64,000 nucleotides of DNA from contig CAIKAC010000017.1 of assembly GCA_903825305.1 (NCBI GenBank), positions 1 to 64,000 of the forward strand, given 5' to 3'. The first letter of the stretch is position 1. Each line of letters starts with the position of its first letter. The position numbers were made by a program, and so were the translations under genes. The notes beneath the pieces were generated by a model. The model saw only the letters and a program-made list of their open reading frames with translations, ran no database searches and had not been told where the DNA came from. Positions 8,011 through 16,182 of the stretch are shown one piece after another. The DNA comes from an uncultured Actinomycetes bacterium (GTDB taxonomy: Bacteria > Actinomycetota > Acidimicrobiia > Acidimicrobiales > RAAP-2).

Positions 8011-8388
8011 CTACGAGCGCACCTCATGGAGATCCACCACGAAGATCAGCGTTTCGTTAGGACCAATGACGCCACCCGCGCCCTGTGGGCCATATCCCAA
8101 GTGTGGCGGAATTGTGATTTGGCGTCGTCCGCCAACTTTCATGCCCGCAACCCCTTGGTCCCAACCGGCGATCACCATGCCGGCACCAAGGCCAAAGGTG
8201 AACTTCTGATTGCGGTTCCACGAAGCATCAAACTCTTCGCCCGTTGACCACGAGACGCCGACGTAATCCACCACAACGGTCTTGCCGGCTACTGCTTCTT
8301 CGCCATCTCCAACAACGAGGTCTTCGATGAGAAGTTCGGTCGGAGCGTCGCCCTCGGGAGGGCCGATGAGAGGTCGTTCAAGTGCCAT
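8011..8388 (-). CDS. FKBP-type peptidyl-prolyl isomerase
   Basis: A 125-residue single-domain FKBP that would isomerise Xaa-Pro bonds. The fold is evident from VVDYVGVSWSTGEEFDASW, the GMVIAGWDQGVAGMKVGGRRQITIPPHLGYG core with its active-site aromatic residues, and the C-terminal LIFVVDLHEV. There is no signal peptide, so it is probably cytoplasmic. It converges on the sulfotransferase-like gene. The ATG at 8388 is a clear start. Confidence 0.93.
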   Translation of the reverse strand: MALERPLIGPPEGDAPTELLIEDLVVGDGEEAVAGKTVVVDYVGVSWSTGEEFDASWNRNQKFTFGLGAGMVIAGWDQGVAGMKVGGRRQITIPPHLGYGPQGAGGVIGPNETLIFVVDLHEVRS

Positions 8389-8421
8389 GGCCCAAGGTTA
8401 GGCCATGGCCAAGAGAGATAG

Positions 8422-8503
8422 TGCGAGCGACAGGACTTGAACCTGCACCCCCGAGAGGACTGGGACCTAAACCCAGCGCGTCTGCCAATTCCGCCACGCT
8501 CGC
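8422..8503 (-). tRNA. tRNA-Leu (UAG)
   Basis: An 82-base class II tRNA. The acceptor arms GCGAGCG (5' at 8503) and CGCTCGC pair. The D-arm GGCGGAATTGGCAGACGC, an anticodon stem closed by TGGG/CCCA with TAG in the loop, a variable arm, and the GGTTCAAGTCC T-arm are all present. The anticodon TAG reads leucine CUN codons. The 3' CCA is not encoded. Confidence 0.97.
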
Positions 8504-8592
8504 ATAGGTCGCCGCAAAGGCGGAAACCGTTTCTCCATCCTAGAGAATCCTCATGAGCCCGCTTCCAAGGCGTGGCGGGTAGCCTGTATTCG

Positions 8593-9207
8593 ATGAATAC
8601 TCCCAATCTTTCGACCATGATGGCTGGCTCCAGTGGCTCAGTCGACATCACCCTTGACCTCACACAGCGCCTGCTGAAAGACCGGATTGTGTTTCTCGGC
8701 TCCGTCGTTGACCAAGCAGCCGCCAACACCCTGTGCGCCCAGTTGCTCTTGCTTGAAGCTGAGGACCCTGAGGCGGACATTTCGCTGTACATCAACTCGC
8801 CCGGTGGTTCGGTCACAGACGGTCTCGCGGTCTACGACACCATGCAGTACGTATCGTGTGATGTCCGGACGATTTGTGTCGGGATGGCGGCTTCTATGGG
8901 GCAGTTCTTGTTGTGTGCGGGTGCGCCGGGAAAGCGATATGCCTTGCCGCACTCGCGGATTTTGATGCACCAGCCCAGCACCGGTGGCAACTTCCAAGGT
9001 CAAGCTTCTGACATTGCCATTCAGGCCGAGCAGATTGTCTTCATGAAGCGCATGCTCGCTGAGCAAATTGCGCACCACACGGGCCAGCCTGTCGAGCGCA
9101 TTGAAGCTGACTCCGACCGTGACCGGTGGTTCACTGCGCAAGAGGCAAAGGACTACGGCTTTATTGATGCAGTGATCGAACGGTCTAACTCGCGCATCGG
9201 TAGCTGA
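8593..9207 (+). CDS. clpP: ATP-dependent Clp protease proteolytic subunit
   Basis: A 204-residue ClpP, the serine peptidase ring that degrades proteins handed over by ClpX or ClpC, including tmRNA-tagged ones. The catalytic triad is visible: Ser101 in GMAASMGQ, His126 in LMHQPSTGG, and Asp177 in DRDRW. The oligomer handle and the INSPGGSV motif (about 68-75) are intact. I chose the ATG at 8593 over an upstream GTG because the protein then starts like other actinobacterial ClpPs. It stands alone, without clpX, and no second clpP copy lies beside it, although actinobacteria often carry two. Confidence 0.96.
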   Translation: MNTPNLSTMMAGSSGSVDITLDLTQRLLKDRIVFLGSVVDQAAANTLCAQLLLLEAEDPEADISLYINSPGGSVTDGLAVYDTMQYVSCDVRTICVGMAASMGQFLLCAGAPGKRYALPHSRILMHQPSTGGNFQGQASDIAIQAEQIVFMKRMLAEQIAHHTGQPVERIEADSDRDRWFTAQEAKDYGFIDAVIERSNSRIGS

Positions 9208-9211
9208 GCAC

Positions 9212-10165
9212 GTGAGCCTTGAAGCAGAGAAGACAGGGGGAGCCCCTGTCTCCGCTGGATTGCCTGAACGAAAAAAGGTTTCTCGAGTTGTCTCGGCGAA
9301 GACATCGGTTCCCCAACGGGTGGTTGAGATTTGGCGTAGTCGGGAGCTGTTGGGCCACCTGATCTCATCGAGCATCAAGGTGAAATACAAGAACTCCGCC
9401 TTGGGGCTGGTGTGGTCCATGGTCAACCCGGCCATGACGCTGCTGATCTATTGGTTCGTGTTCGGCGTCGTGCTTCACAACGCCATTCCGAATTTTGTGA
9501 TCTACCTGTTCTCTGGCTTGTTGTTCTTCAACTTTTTCCAAACAGGCGTGCAAATGGCGACGGGCACGATCGTCGATAACGCCGGCCTCGTAAAGAAGGT
9601 TGCGTTTCCCCGCGAAATCCTGTGCTTGGCTGCGGTGGGAACCTCAGCTGTATTTCTGTTCTTTCAAGCCATCGTGATGGTCCTGTTCTTGGCGGTATTG
9701 CAATATGCACCAGATTGGGGATTGCTCTGGATGCTGATTCCGGTGTTCCTGGGGACGGCCCTCTTTTCTTCGGCGCTGGGCATTGCGCTGGGCGCAATCA
9801 ACGTCTACTTGCGAGACATGAAGCACCTCATTGATGTGGTGCTGACTGCATGGTTCTGGGGTACGCCCATCGTGTACTCATTTGCATCCACGATTTATCC
9901 TCACCTCGTGAGGCATGGATTGACCTGGGTGTACATGTTGAACCCCATGAACCCCATCGTGCTGACGACGCAGCGCGTCATTTACGCCCACCCCATTGTT
10001 CATCTCACCTCGGCCGGTGCACCGATCATGCAGCTCCTGCCCAACTGGGGTTGGAGCACATATTTGTGGATGGATCTCGGCGTGATTGGCGCAAGTGTGG
10101 TGTTGGTGTGGATTGCGTTGGCAATATTTGGACGCCTTGAAGGCAATTTTGCGGAGACGTTGTAA
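9212..10165 (+). CDS. ABC-2 polysaccharide export permease (Wzm/TagG type)
   Basis: A 317-residue integral membrane protein with six predicted spans in an ABC-2 layout. After an N-terminal cytoplasmic segment, RELLGHLISSSIKVKYKNSALGLVWSMVNP matches the conserved entry of Wzm/TagG/RfbA permeases that export O-antigen, teichoic acid or galactan. The start is the GTG at 9212, four bases after clpP ends, so it may be co-transcribed with clpP despite the unrelated role. Its ATPase partner begins directly after its stop codon. Confidence 0.92.
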   Translation: MSLEAEKTGGAPVSAGLPERKKVSRVVSAKTSVPQRVVEIWRSRELLGHLISSSIKVKYKNSALGLVWSMVNPAMTLLIYWFVFGVVLHNAIPNFVIYLFSGLLFFNFFQTGVQMATGTIVDNAGLVKKVAFPREILCLAAVGTSAVFLFFQAIVMVLFLAVLQYAPDWGLLWMLIPVFLGTALFSSALGIALGAINVYLRDMKHLIDVVLTAWFWGTPIVYSFASTIYPHLVRHGLTWVYMLNPMNPIVLTTQRVIYAHPIVHLTSAGAPIMQLLPNWGWSTYLWMDLGVIGASVVLVWIALAIFGRLEGNFAETL

Positions 10166-11404
10166 ATGAATAGTGGGGTAGCGGTTTCCGTCGAAGACGT
10201 TTCTAAGCGATTTCGTCTCTACCATGACCGCGGGACGTCGCTGAAAGAACGTCTCGTAAAACGAGGTAAGACGCGCTACGAAGATCTGTGGGCACTCCAA
10301 AACGTTTCATTTGAAGTTGGAGAAGGCGAAACCGTAGGGATCATTGGCCACAACGGGTCGGGCAAATCAACCTTGCTCAAATCCATTTGCGGCGTGTTGC
10401 AACCATCCGATGGCCAAATTGTGGTGAATGGAACCATCGCCGGACTCCTGGAGCTCGGAGCTGGCTTCCAGCATGAGCTGTCGGGGCGAGACAACATTTA
10501 CTTGAACGGTTCCATGCTGGGACTTACCAAGAAGGAAATTGACGACATTTTCGACGAAATCGTCGCCTTCGCCGAATTGGAAAAATTCATTGACAACCAG
10601 GTGAAGTTCTATTCATCGGGCATGTATGTCCGGCTCGGCTTCGCGGTAGCGGTGAACGTTAATCCCGACGTCTTAGTGATAGACGAAGTCTTGGCAGTTG
10701 GAGACGAGCGCTTTCAGCGCAAGTGCCTGAATCGCATTCGCGAGTTCCAAGACCAAGGTAAGACCATCATTTTTGTCTCCCACGCCGCTGCACAAGTTCG
10801 GGCGATTTGTAATCGTGCCGTTGTGCTCGACCAAGGCAAGGTCATTACCATCTCCAATCCCGGCGAAGCGATCCGTGTCTTTCGAGACTCGCTGCTCGCC
10901 GTAGAGGATCGAGTCAAGCCCAAGCCTGCAGAAGGAAATGCTGCGGCCGAACACACTGCTGACCAAGGTTCACAGCGTTCGGTCCGCATCGAGCAAGTTC
11001 GTTTGAATGGCTCAATTCCCGGCGTGCAACCAAACGTCAAGACGGGCGATGCGATGAAGATTGAAGTGGACTATCACGCCACCGATGCTGTCGAGGGCGT
11101 GGCATTCACTTTCGAATTATTCCTCGGTGACGGTAGTGACGAGCCGGTACTCATGATGCGGTCTTCTTCGGACGCACAAGGAATGGTGTTTGATCTGGAT
11201 CAGGGTCACAACACCGCGAACATTACACTTCCCACATGGCCAATCACTGACGGATCTTTTTTCTTGAATGTAGGCATCGCTGCTCGAAACGAGGGCATGA
11301 TGTTCGACTGGAAGGAAAAAGCAGTCAGCTTCGAAACCGTCTATGAAGGGCGGAGCGAGGGTCTGCTGAGCCTTCCCTACGACATTTCGCTAAGAGAGCA
11401 ATAG
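10166..11404 (+). CDS. ABC exporter ATPase with Wzt-like C-terminal domain
   Basis: A 412-residue ATPase of the Wzt/TagH group that powers polysaccharide export with the preceding permease. Walker A GHNGSGKST (about 59-67), the GLLELGAGFQHELSGRDN insertion typical of polysaccharide exporters, and Walker B DVLVIDEVLAVGDE are present. Residues about 260-412 form an extra beta-rich domain (VKTGDAMKIEVDY and DGSFFLNVGI) like the Wzt carbohydrate-binding domain that recognises the terminal cap of the finished chain. That suggests a length-capped glycan is exported here. Confidence 0.92.
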   Translation: MNSGVAVSVEDVSKRFRLYHDRGTSLKERLVKRGKTRYEDLWALQNVSFEVGEGETVGIIGHNGSGKSTLLKSICGVLQPSDGQIVVNGTIAGLLELGAGFQHELSGRDNIYLNGSMLGLTKKEIDDIFDEIVAFAELEKFIDNQVKFYSSGMYVRLGFAVAVNVNPDVLVIDEVLAVGDERFQRKCLNRIREFQDQGKTIIFVSHAAAQVRAICNRAVVLDQGKVITISNPGEAIRVFRDSLLAVEDRVKPKPAEGNAAAEHTADQGSQRSVRIEQVRLNGSIPGVQPNVKTGDAMKIEVDYHATDAVEGVAFTFELFLGDGSDEPVLMMRSSSDAQGMVFDLDQGHNTANITLPTWPITDGSFFLNVGIAARNEGMMFDWKEKAVSFETVYEGRSEGLLSLPYDISLREQ

Positions 11405-11408
11405 GTCT

Positions 11409-12353
11409 ATGAGCGCCGACGATCTCGACCTTGATCTCATCCGTCAAGAGATAGCGGCCGAAGTTGCGACTCGACGTGCATCTGGCTCGCTCGATGCACT
11501 CGAAGAGCGTCGTCTTCAGCGCCTCTTCGAGCAATACTCACCCCACGCGGGCGGCGTTGGCGCGCTTTCTGATGCCCTACGGTCGGTCGATGCCACGATT
11601 TACATCGACCCTGAGGTGCCCGTGGCGTCGAGCCAGCCAGCTGGTGCTGCCATCAAGAAGACCCTGCGTAAGGCTAATTACTGGTACATGCGCTGGATTA
11701 CGACACAAACCACCAAGGCCTTGTCAAATATTGCGGGCGTGTTGCACCAAGTCGGCACGGAGATCGATCGCATGAATCGACGCCTCGACCTTGTGGCGAG
11801 CGACAATCCGCCCATTATTGAACTCGCAGGTTCCACGCCGTGGTGGCATGAATCGGCAGTTGGCCAACTTGATGCTGTGTCGGGTCGCATTGTGGTGGCC
11901 GCATGCGGTGAAGGCTCCTTGGTGCGCGAACTCACAAGTCGAGGACTCGATGCCTATGGGACGGATCCTCGACGAGAGCTGACGTCCGAGGGCGCATCGG
12001 GCCTTGATCTTCGCACAGAAGGGGTCATTGATCACCTCGAAGCGGTGGCTGATGGCATGCTCGGTGGCATCGTGCTTACCGGTGTTACTGAGGCCATGCT
12101 CCCGGCCCAACGCACCTGGCTCCTTCGGGCTCTTGAGCGCACCGCCCGGGCAGATGCTGTGTTCATTGTTCACGTCATCAAACCCGAAGCGCTCCAGGGA
12201 GACAAGTTGCCCGTTGCCCTTGAACTCGCTGGCGTGACGCCGCTACGCCCTTCAACCTGGGTGGCGTTGCTTCGTGAGCGGGGTCTGAATGTGTCCATCG
12301 TGGAAGCAGACCATGATGCGCTGATCGTGGCAACACACGCGCAGCGCGCGTAG
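11409..12353 (+). CDS. Methyltransferase-like protein of the export cluster
   Basis: A 314-residue cytoplasmic protein. Residues about 5-45 are charged and helical (ALEERRLQRLFEQY). Residues about 150-300 resemble a class I SAM methyltransferase: AACGEGSLVRELTSRG (motif I) and YGTDPR (acidic residue after strand 2) are recognisable, followed by VVLTGVTE-like and IVHVIKP strands. Methyltransferases next to Wzt-type ATPases often cap the growing glycan to stop elongation, and that is the most likely role here. The catalytic site cannot be verified by eye. It starts four bases after the ATPase gene. Confidence 0.55.
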   Translation: MSADDLDLDLIRQEIAAEVATRRASGSLDALEERRLQRLFEQYSPHAGGVGALSDALRSVDATIYIDPEVPVASSQPAGAAIKKTLRKANYWYMRWITTQTTKALSNIAGVLHQVGTEIDRMNRRLDLVASDNPPIIELAGSTPWWHESAVGQLDAVSGRIVVAACGEGSLVRELTSRGLDAYGTDPRRELTSEGASGLDLRTEGVIDHLEAVADGMLGGIVLTGVTEAMLPAQRTWLLRALERTARADAVFIVHVIKPEALQGDKLPVALELAGVTPLRPSTWVALLRERGLNVSIVEADHDALIVATHAQRA

Positions 12354-12361
12354 GGCATGAC

Positions 12362-13555
12362 ATGAAACTTGCATTTGTTACGCCACGCTATGGCGAACAA
12401 GTCATGGGGGGAGCAGAAGGGGCTGCTCGTTCGCTTGCCGAACACCTTGTTGCCGACTGCGGACACGACGTGGAGGTGTACACGACCTGTGCGCTTGATC
12501 ACCTGTCTTGGGCAGATGTCCTTGAGCCGGGCACGTCGACTCTCAATGGGGTGACGGTGCATCGTTTCCGATCAACCAAGGGTCGCGACGAAAAGTTTTC
12601 TGATCTCGATGCTCGTATTCGCGTCGCCCCTAATTCGCGGAGTATGGAAGATTCCCTGGCATGGGTTGCGGCGAATGGACCCGTTTCCGAGTCTTTGGTG
12701 GACGCTCTAGCCACCTGCGATGCCGATGTGGTGGCGTTCTATCCCTACTTGTTCTACATGACGGTGCACGGCATCGATCGCGTGAGGCAACCAGCGGTGC
12801 TACACCCAGCTGCCCATGACGAACCGTCGCTCTACTTGCCCATCTTCCAAGGCGTGTTTGCCGCGGCGGACGGGATTTGTTTCCACACTGAAGCAGAGCG
12901 TTCACTGGTCGAACCGGTACTCCACACGGCAGCCACCGATCAAATCATCTTGGGTCTCGGTACAGGTCGCGCTTGTGGGACGGGACGCGACGGTGCGACA
13001 CTCCTAGGGATCACCGGGCGTCCCTATGTCGTGAGCGTGGGTCGCGTGGACGAACAAAAGGGCTCCACCATGCTCTATGAGTACTTTGTGGAATACAAGA
13101 AGCGTCACCCCGGTCCCCTTGCCCTCGCCCTCGTAGGCCCCGTGTCTCGACCTCTACCAGCTCATCCCGACGTTGTGGTGCCGGGCATTGTGAGCGAAGA
13201 AGATAAGTGGGACATCGTTTCGGGAGCCGAGGTTGCGATATCGCCTTCGGCCATGGAGTCGTTCTCACTCGTTGTTCTCGAGGCCTGGGTGGCTCAACGA
13301 GCCGTCATGGTGAATGCGGTGTGTGGCCCCACGGTGGAACACGTTGAGGCTTCTGGGGGAGGATTGGCCTTTGAGGGTTACCTCTCCTTTGAAGTAGCCC
13401 TTGAGAGACTCTTGGGAGACGAGCAGCTTCGTAGCAAGATGGGTGCATCGGGGGCCGCCTATGTTGCTCGCCGCTATGACTGGCCAGTGCTGATTCGCCG
13501 CTATGAGCAGTTCTTGATGTCCATCATCGCCAAAGGCCGTCGAGCACGACGCTAG
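12362..13555 (+). CDS. Glycosyltransferase family 4
   Basis: A 397-residue GT-B fold retaining glycosyltransferase. The N-terminal domain begins KLAFVTPRYGEQVMGGAEGAARSL, typical of GT4 acceptor-binding domains. The donor domain contains VVSVGRVDEQKGS and the EX7E motif in ESFSLVVLE. It would add a nucleotide-activated sugar to a surface glycan in the cytoplasm. It follows the methyltransferase-like gene by eight bases, in one operon with the exporter. Its TAG stop overlaps the stop of the opposing GT4 by four bases (CTAG at 13552-13555). Confidence 0.88.
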   Translation: MKLAFVTPRYGEQVMGGAEGAARSLAEHLVADCGHDVEVYTTCALDHLSWADVLEPGTSTLNGVTVHRFRSTKGRDEKFSDLDARIRVAPNSRSMEDSLAWVAANGPVSESLVDALATCDADVVAFYPYLFYMTVHGIDRVRQPAVLHPAAHDEPSLYLPIFQGVFAAADGICFHTEAERSLVEPVLHTAATDQIILGLGTGRACGTGRDGATLLGITGRPYVVSVGRVDEQKGSTMLYEYFVEYKKRHPGPLALALVGPVSRPLPAHPDVVVPGIVSEEDKWDIVSGAEVAISPSAMESFSLVVLEAWVAQRAVMVNAVCGPTVEHVEASGGGLAFEGYLSFEVALERLLGDEQLRSKMGASGAAYVARRYDWPVLIRRYEQFLMSIIAKGRRARR

Positions 13556-14637
13556 GCCGGGGTAGCGGCCGCTACCTGGCGCATCAAGCGCTCCATAAAG
13601 GTAGCCGTTGCCGATTCGAGATCGAGTGAAGCCACACGGTCAAGGCCGCGGCGCGTGAGGCCAGAGGCGAGGGTGTCATCGTTCACGACGCGGTGCACCG
13701 CTGCGGCAAAGGCCACCGGCGCTTTATCGCCAATCACGAGACCAGCATCGGCGATCGTTTCTGGAATAGCGGCCGCGCCGTAGGCGACGATGGGGAGTTC
13801 ATGGCCCATCGCTTCGACGAGTGGAACGCAGAATCCTTCGTGATCAGACGCACACACGAAGACATCTGCTGCGCGCCAATACGCCTCAAGCGCAGATCCG
13901 GGAAGCGATCCCGTAATCGTGACGGCATCGGTCAGATCCAAATCTGCAATGTATGACGCAAGAGCATCTCGGTAACGCTCCGAGATAGGTGTCCCGACCA
14001 GGGTGAGGGTGGCGTGCGGGTGATAGAGCGAGCGATAGGCGGCGAGCATGGCGACGAGGTCATGGGGGGCCTTGTGGGGGGCTACTTTGCCCACGAAGAG
14101 AAATCGGGGACCGCTGCTCTCGTCGTTTGTCAATGCAGTGAGGAGTGCTTCATCGCAGCTGGCGTCTGCGCGACGCATGTCGATGAGCAGCGGCGCAGTC
14201 TCGCTGTTTCGATAACCAAGATCAACGAGCTCGCGACGATTGAATTCTGAATCAGCAAGGGCAAAGGATGTTCGCGCTGCTAAGTCGCTGAGCTGCTCAC
14301 GCCCGAGCGCCACCTCGTATCCCAAGCCGGGAGCCCAGCGCTCGACAAGCCGAGCCGGTGTGATGTTGTGGTAATCGATGGCAAGCACACCTGAAGCACT
14401 GGCAACGATGTCGGCCACAGGACTGCCGATGGAGGCGTGGTACAAGATGATGTGGTTGGGATTTTGGAGATCGAGCCGAGAGATAGGTAATCCCTGTGCT
14501 GCGACATCAGGGGTGGCTGTTTGGTAGTAGATCGATGTCTCGATACCTGCTGCGCGCAGCGCCGCATCGAGGTTGAGCGTGTGGACGCCAATGGCATCAC
14601 GACTGGCGAGACTTGGCAGTACTTGAATAATGTTCAT
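13552..14637 (-). CDS. Glycosyltransferase family 4
   Basis: A 361-residue GT4 enzyme. RFLFVGKVAPHKAPHDLV marks the start of the donor domain, and EGFCVPLVEAMGHELPIV carries the EX7E motif. The true start is the ATG at 14637 (MNIIQVLPSL), because an upstream extension to 14838 is shadow sequence of the HAD gene. That ATG overlaps the HAD stop as ATGA, so the two are translationally coupled. With the opposite-strand GT4 it frames a surface-glycan locus; the donor sugar is unknown. Confidence 0.88.
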   Translation of the reverse strand: MNIIQVLPSLASRDAIGVHTLNLDAALRAAGIETSIYYQTATPDVAAQGLPISRLDLQNPNHIILYHASIGSPVADIVASASGVLAIDYHNITPARLVERWAPGLGYEVALGREQLSDLAARTSFALADSEFNRRELVDLGYRNSETAPLLIDMRRADASCDEALLTALTNDESSGPRFLFVGKVAPHKAPHDLVAMLAAYRSLYHPHATLTLVGTPISERYRDALASYIADLDLTDAVTITGSLPGSALEAYWRAADVFVCASDHEGFCVPLVEAMGHELPIVAYGAAAIPETIADAGLVIGDKAPVAFAAAVHRVVNDDTLASGLTRRGLDRVASLDLESATATFMERLMRQVAAATPA

Positions 14638-15356
14638 GAGCCCGGCTGCACCACGGGTGCGGCCACCACCTCGGCGAGGCTGGGATAACCCCGAAGTCGA
14701 CTGAATCGCCCAAGTCGCGCACAGCTCACGCCATGATCGGCTGCCTCTAAGAGCCGTCGATCGCCACGGGAATTTCCATAGGCCCAGAGCACGGGTGCTT
14801 GTTCTGATGAACCCAACAGCCCTTGGCCGCGCATCCATACCGTGACGCGTGAGAATTTCTCGGTACCTCTACAGTTTTTGCCTTCGTAGCGACCGGTGAG
14901 CTTGCCCTGGGCATCAACCGCCAATTTCGTGGCTACGGCACCTTCAACGCCGAGAATTCGCGCAACTTCGGTGACGTAGAGCTCAGGTGAGGCCGACACG
15001 ATGACCGTATGGTGGCCTGAGGCGAGGTGATAATCGAGGCGAGCCTTGGTGTCTGTTCGAAGCGTGGCGGCCACGTGTTTGGCGGCGTATTGCTCGGAAA
15101 TGGCGCGAACCTCGTCGAGATCTCGACCCCTGAGCAATTCGCTGAAGAGGTCTTCTTTGGTCATATCGGCGGCTTTGCCGCCTTTGATTGCGGCCATGGC
15201 GAGTGCCGGACCCAGTCGAAGGGCTGCTTGGTAGGTTCGCTTGGTGCCACAAATGGCTCGAAGCCAATCGAATACCGAGCCGCCATTGGTTAAGGTTCCA
15301 TCAAGGTCAAAGGCCGCCACCACAACTTGGGAGCGTGCCGGTACTGCGTCAGCCAT
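14634..15356 (-). CDS. HAD-superfamily phosphatase (HAD-IB, PSP-like)
   Basis: A 240-residue HAD-IB hydrolase. Motif I is DLDGTLTNGG, motif II is VIVSASPELY, a conserved Lys/Arg region sits in GKNCRGTEK, and motif III/IV is YGNSRGDRRLL. Similar proteins include phosphoserine phosphatase-like enzymes and HAD domains linked to lipid or glycan metabolism, so the substrate is open. The start at ATG 15356 (MADAVPARS) is preferred; a longer frame to 15410 adds a sequence with no family match. It is upstream of, and coupled to, the GT4 gene. Confidence 0.85.
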   Translation of the reverse strand: MADAVPARSQVVVAAFDLDGTLTNGGSVFDWLRAICGTKRTYQAALRLGPALAMAAIKGGKAADMTKEDLFSELLRGRDLDEVRAISEQYAAKHVAATLRTDTKARLDYHLASGHHTVIVSASPELYVTEVARILGVEGAVATKLAVDAQGKLTGRYEGKNCRGTEKFSRVTVWMRGQGLLGSSEQAPVLWAYGNSRGDRRLLEAADHGVSCARLGRFSRLRGYPSLAEVVAAPVVQPGS

Positions 15357-15404
15357 GGCTCGAAGTCTCCCATGTGGCGCGTGGCGGTGAGGGCACCCGG
15401 CTAT

Positions 15405-15433
15405 TTGCATTAATACGATTAATTTAGTAGGGT
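15405..15433 (+). promoter_or_regulatory. Promoter with ATTAAT repeats before the peroxiredoxin gene
   Basis: TTGCAT (15405-15410) and TAGGGT (15428-15433) are separated by 17 bases and make a plausible -35/-10 pair. The spacer holds two ATTAAT hexamers (15409-15414 and 15418-15423) separated by ACG, a symmetric AT-rich element well placed for a repressor or activator. The transcribed leader then has a hairpin at 15444-15466 (GCGGA/TCCGC with CCCA/TGGG). All of this is by eye. Confidence 0.45.
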
Positions 15434-15484
15434 ATTGATCAGCGCGGACCCACCGTGGGCTTCCGCAGTATCAAGGAGTACCCC

Positions 15485-16120
15485 ATGGCTATCCGACTTG
15501 GAGACGTTGCACCCGACTTCACCGCTGCTTCCACCGATGGCGAGATCGAGTTCCACAACTGGCTGGGTGACCAGTGGGGCATCTTGTTTTCACACCCCAA
15601 GGACTTCACTCCAGTGTGCACGACCGAACTCGGCGCCTTCGCCTCGCGCAAGGCTGAGTTCGACGCACGAAATACCAAGATCATTGGTCTGTCGGTGGAC
15701 TCGCTCGAAAGCCACGATGGCTGGAAGGGTGACATCGCCGAAACACAAGGTACGGCCCTGAACTTCCCCCTGATCGCAGACGAAGATCGCAATGTCGCAA
15801 CGCTTTATGACATGATTCACCCCAACGAGCTCGAGACCTTGACCGTGCGGAGCGTCTTCATCATCGGACCTGACAAGAAGGTCAAACTGACCTTGACCTA
15901 TCCAGCTTCGACTGGTCGAAACATCGACGAGGTGCTTCGCGTGCTCGACTCCTTGCAGTTGACCGCTGGATATTCGGTGGCCACCCCCGTCAACTGGACG
16001 GACGGCAAGGATGTCATCGTGGCTCCTGCTCTGTCTGACGAGGAAGCGACGGCGAAGTTCCCCAAGGGTTTCAAGACTCTGAAGCCGTACCTGCGCGTCA
16101 CGCCTCAGCCAAACAAGTAG
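15485..16120 (+). CDS. 1-Cys peroxiredoxin (Prx6 type)
   Basis: A 211-residue peroxiredoxin that reduces hydrogen peroxide and organic hydroperoxides. The peroxidatic residue is Cys45 in FTPVCTTELG; no other cysteine is present, so it is a 1-Cys enzyme needing an external reductant. The extended C-terminus (VNWTDGKDVIVAPALSDEEA, then FKTLKPYLR) is the Prx6 dimer arm. The start is the ATG at 15485 with AAGGAG six bases upstream; an in-frame upstream start would add ten unneeded residues. An oxidoreductase gene follows after a strong hairpin. Confidence 0.95.
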   Translation: MAIRLGDVAPDFTAASTDGEIEFHNWLGDQWGILFSHPKDFTPVCTTELGAFASRKAEFDARNTKIIGLSVDSLESHDGWKGDIAETQGTALNFPLIADEDRNVATLYDMIHPNELETLTVRSVFIIGPDKKVKLTLTYPASTGRNIDEVLRVLDSLQLTAGYSVATPVNWTDGKDVIVAPALSDEEATAKFPKGFKTLKPYLRVTPQPNK

Positions 16121-16132
16121 TCCTGTCTTGAG

Positions 16133-16166
16133 GTGGTGCTCGTCCCTCTAAGGTGGCGAGCACCAC
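16133..16166 (+). terminator. Hairpin between peroxiredoxin and aldo/keto reductase genes
   Basis: A perfect 10-bp inverted repeat (GTGGTGCTCG at 16133-16142, CGAGCACCAC at 16157-16166) with a 14-base loop. There is no T-tract, and the next gene's Shine-Dalgarno (AAGGAGG, 16171-16177) follows four bases later. It may be a partial terminator, an mRNA-stabilising end or an attenuator. Confidence 0.45.
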
Positions 16167-16182
16167 TCACCAAGGAGGAATC

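Noticed and set aside
8638-9435. A 265-codon minus-strand frame opposite clpP and the start of the ABC permease gene
   Set aside because: It lies across two clear genes on the other strand and resembles nothing known.
14638-14838. A 67-codon N-terminal extension of the minus-strand GT4
   Set aside because: It overlaps the HAD gene out of frame and is Arg/Ser-rich; GT4 proteins start at the MNIIQVLPSL position.
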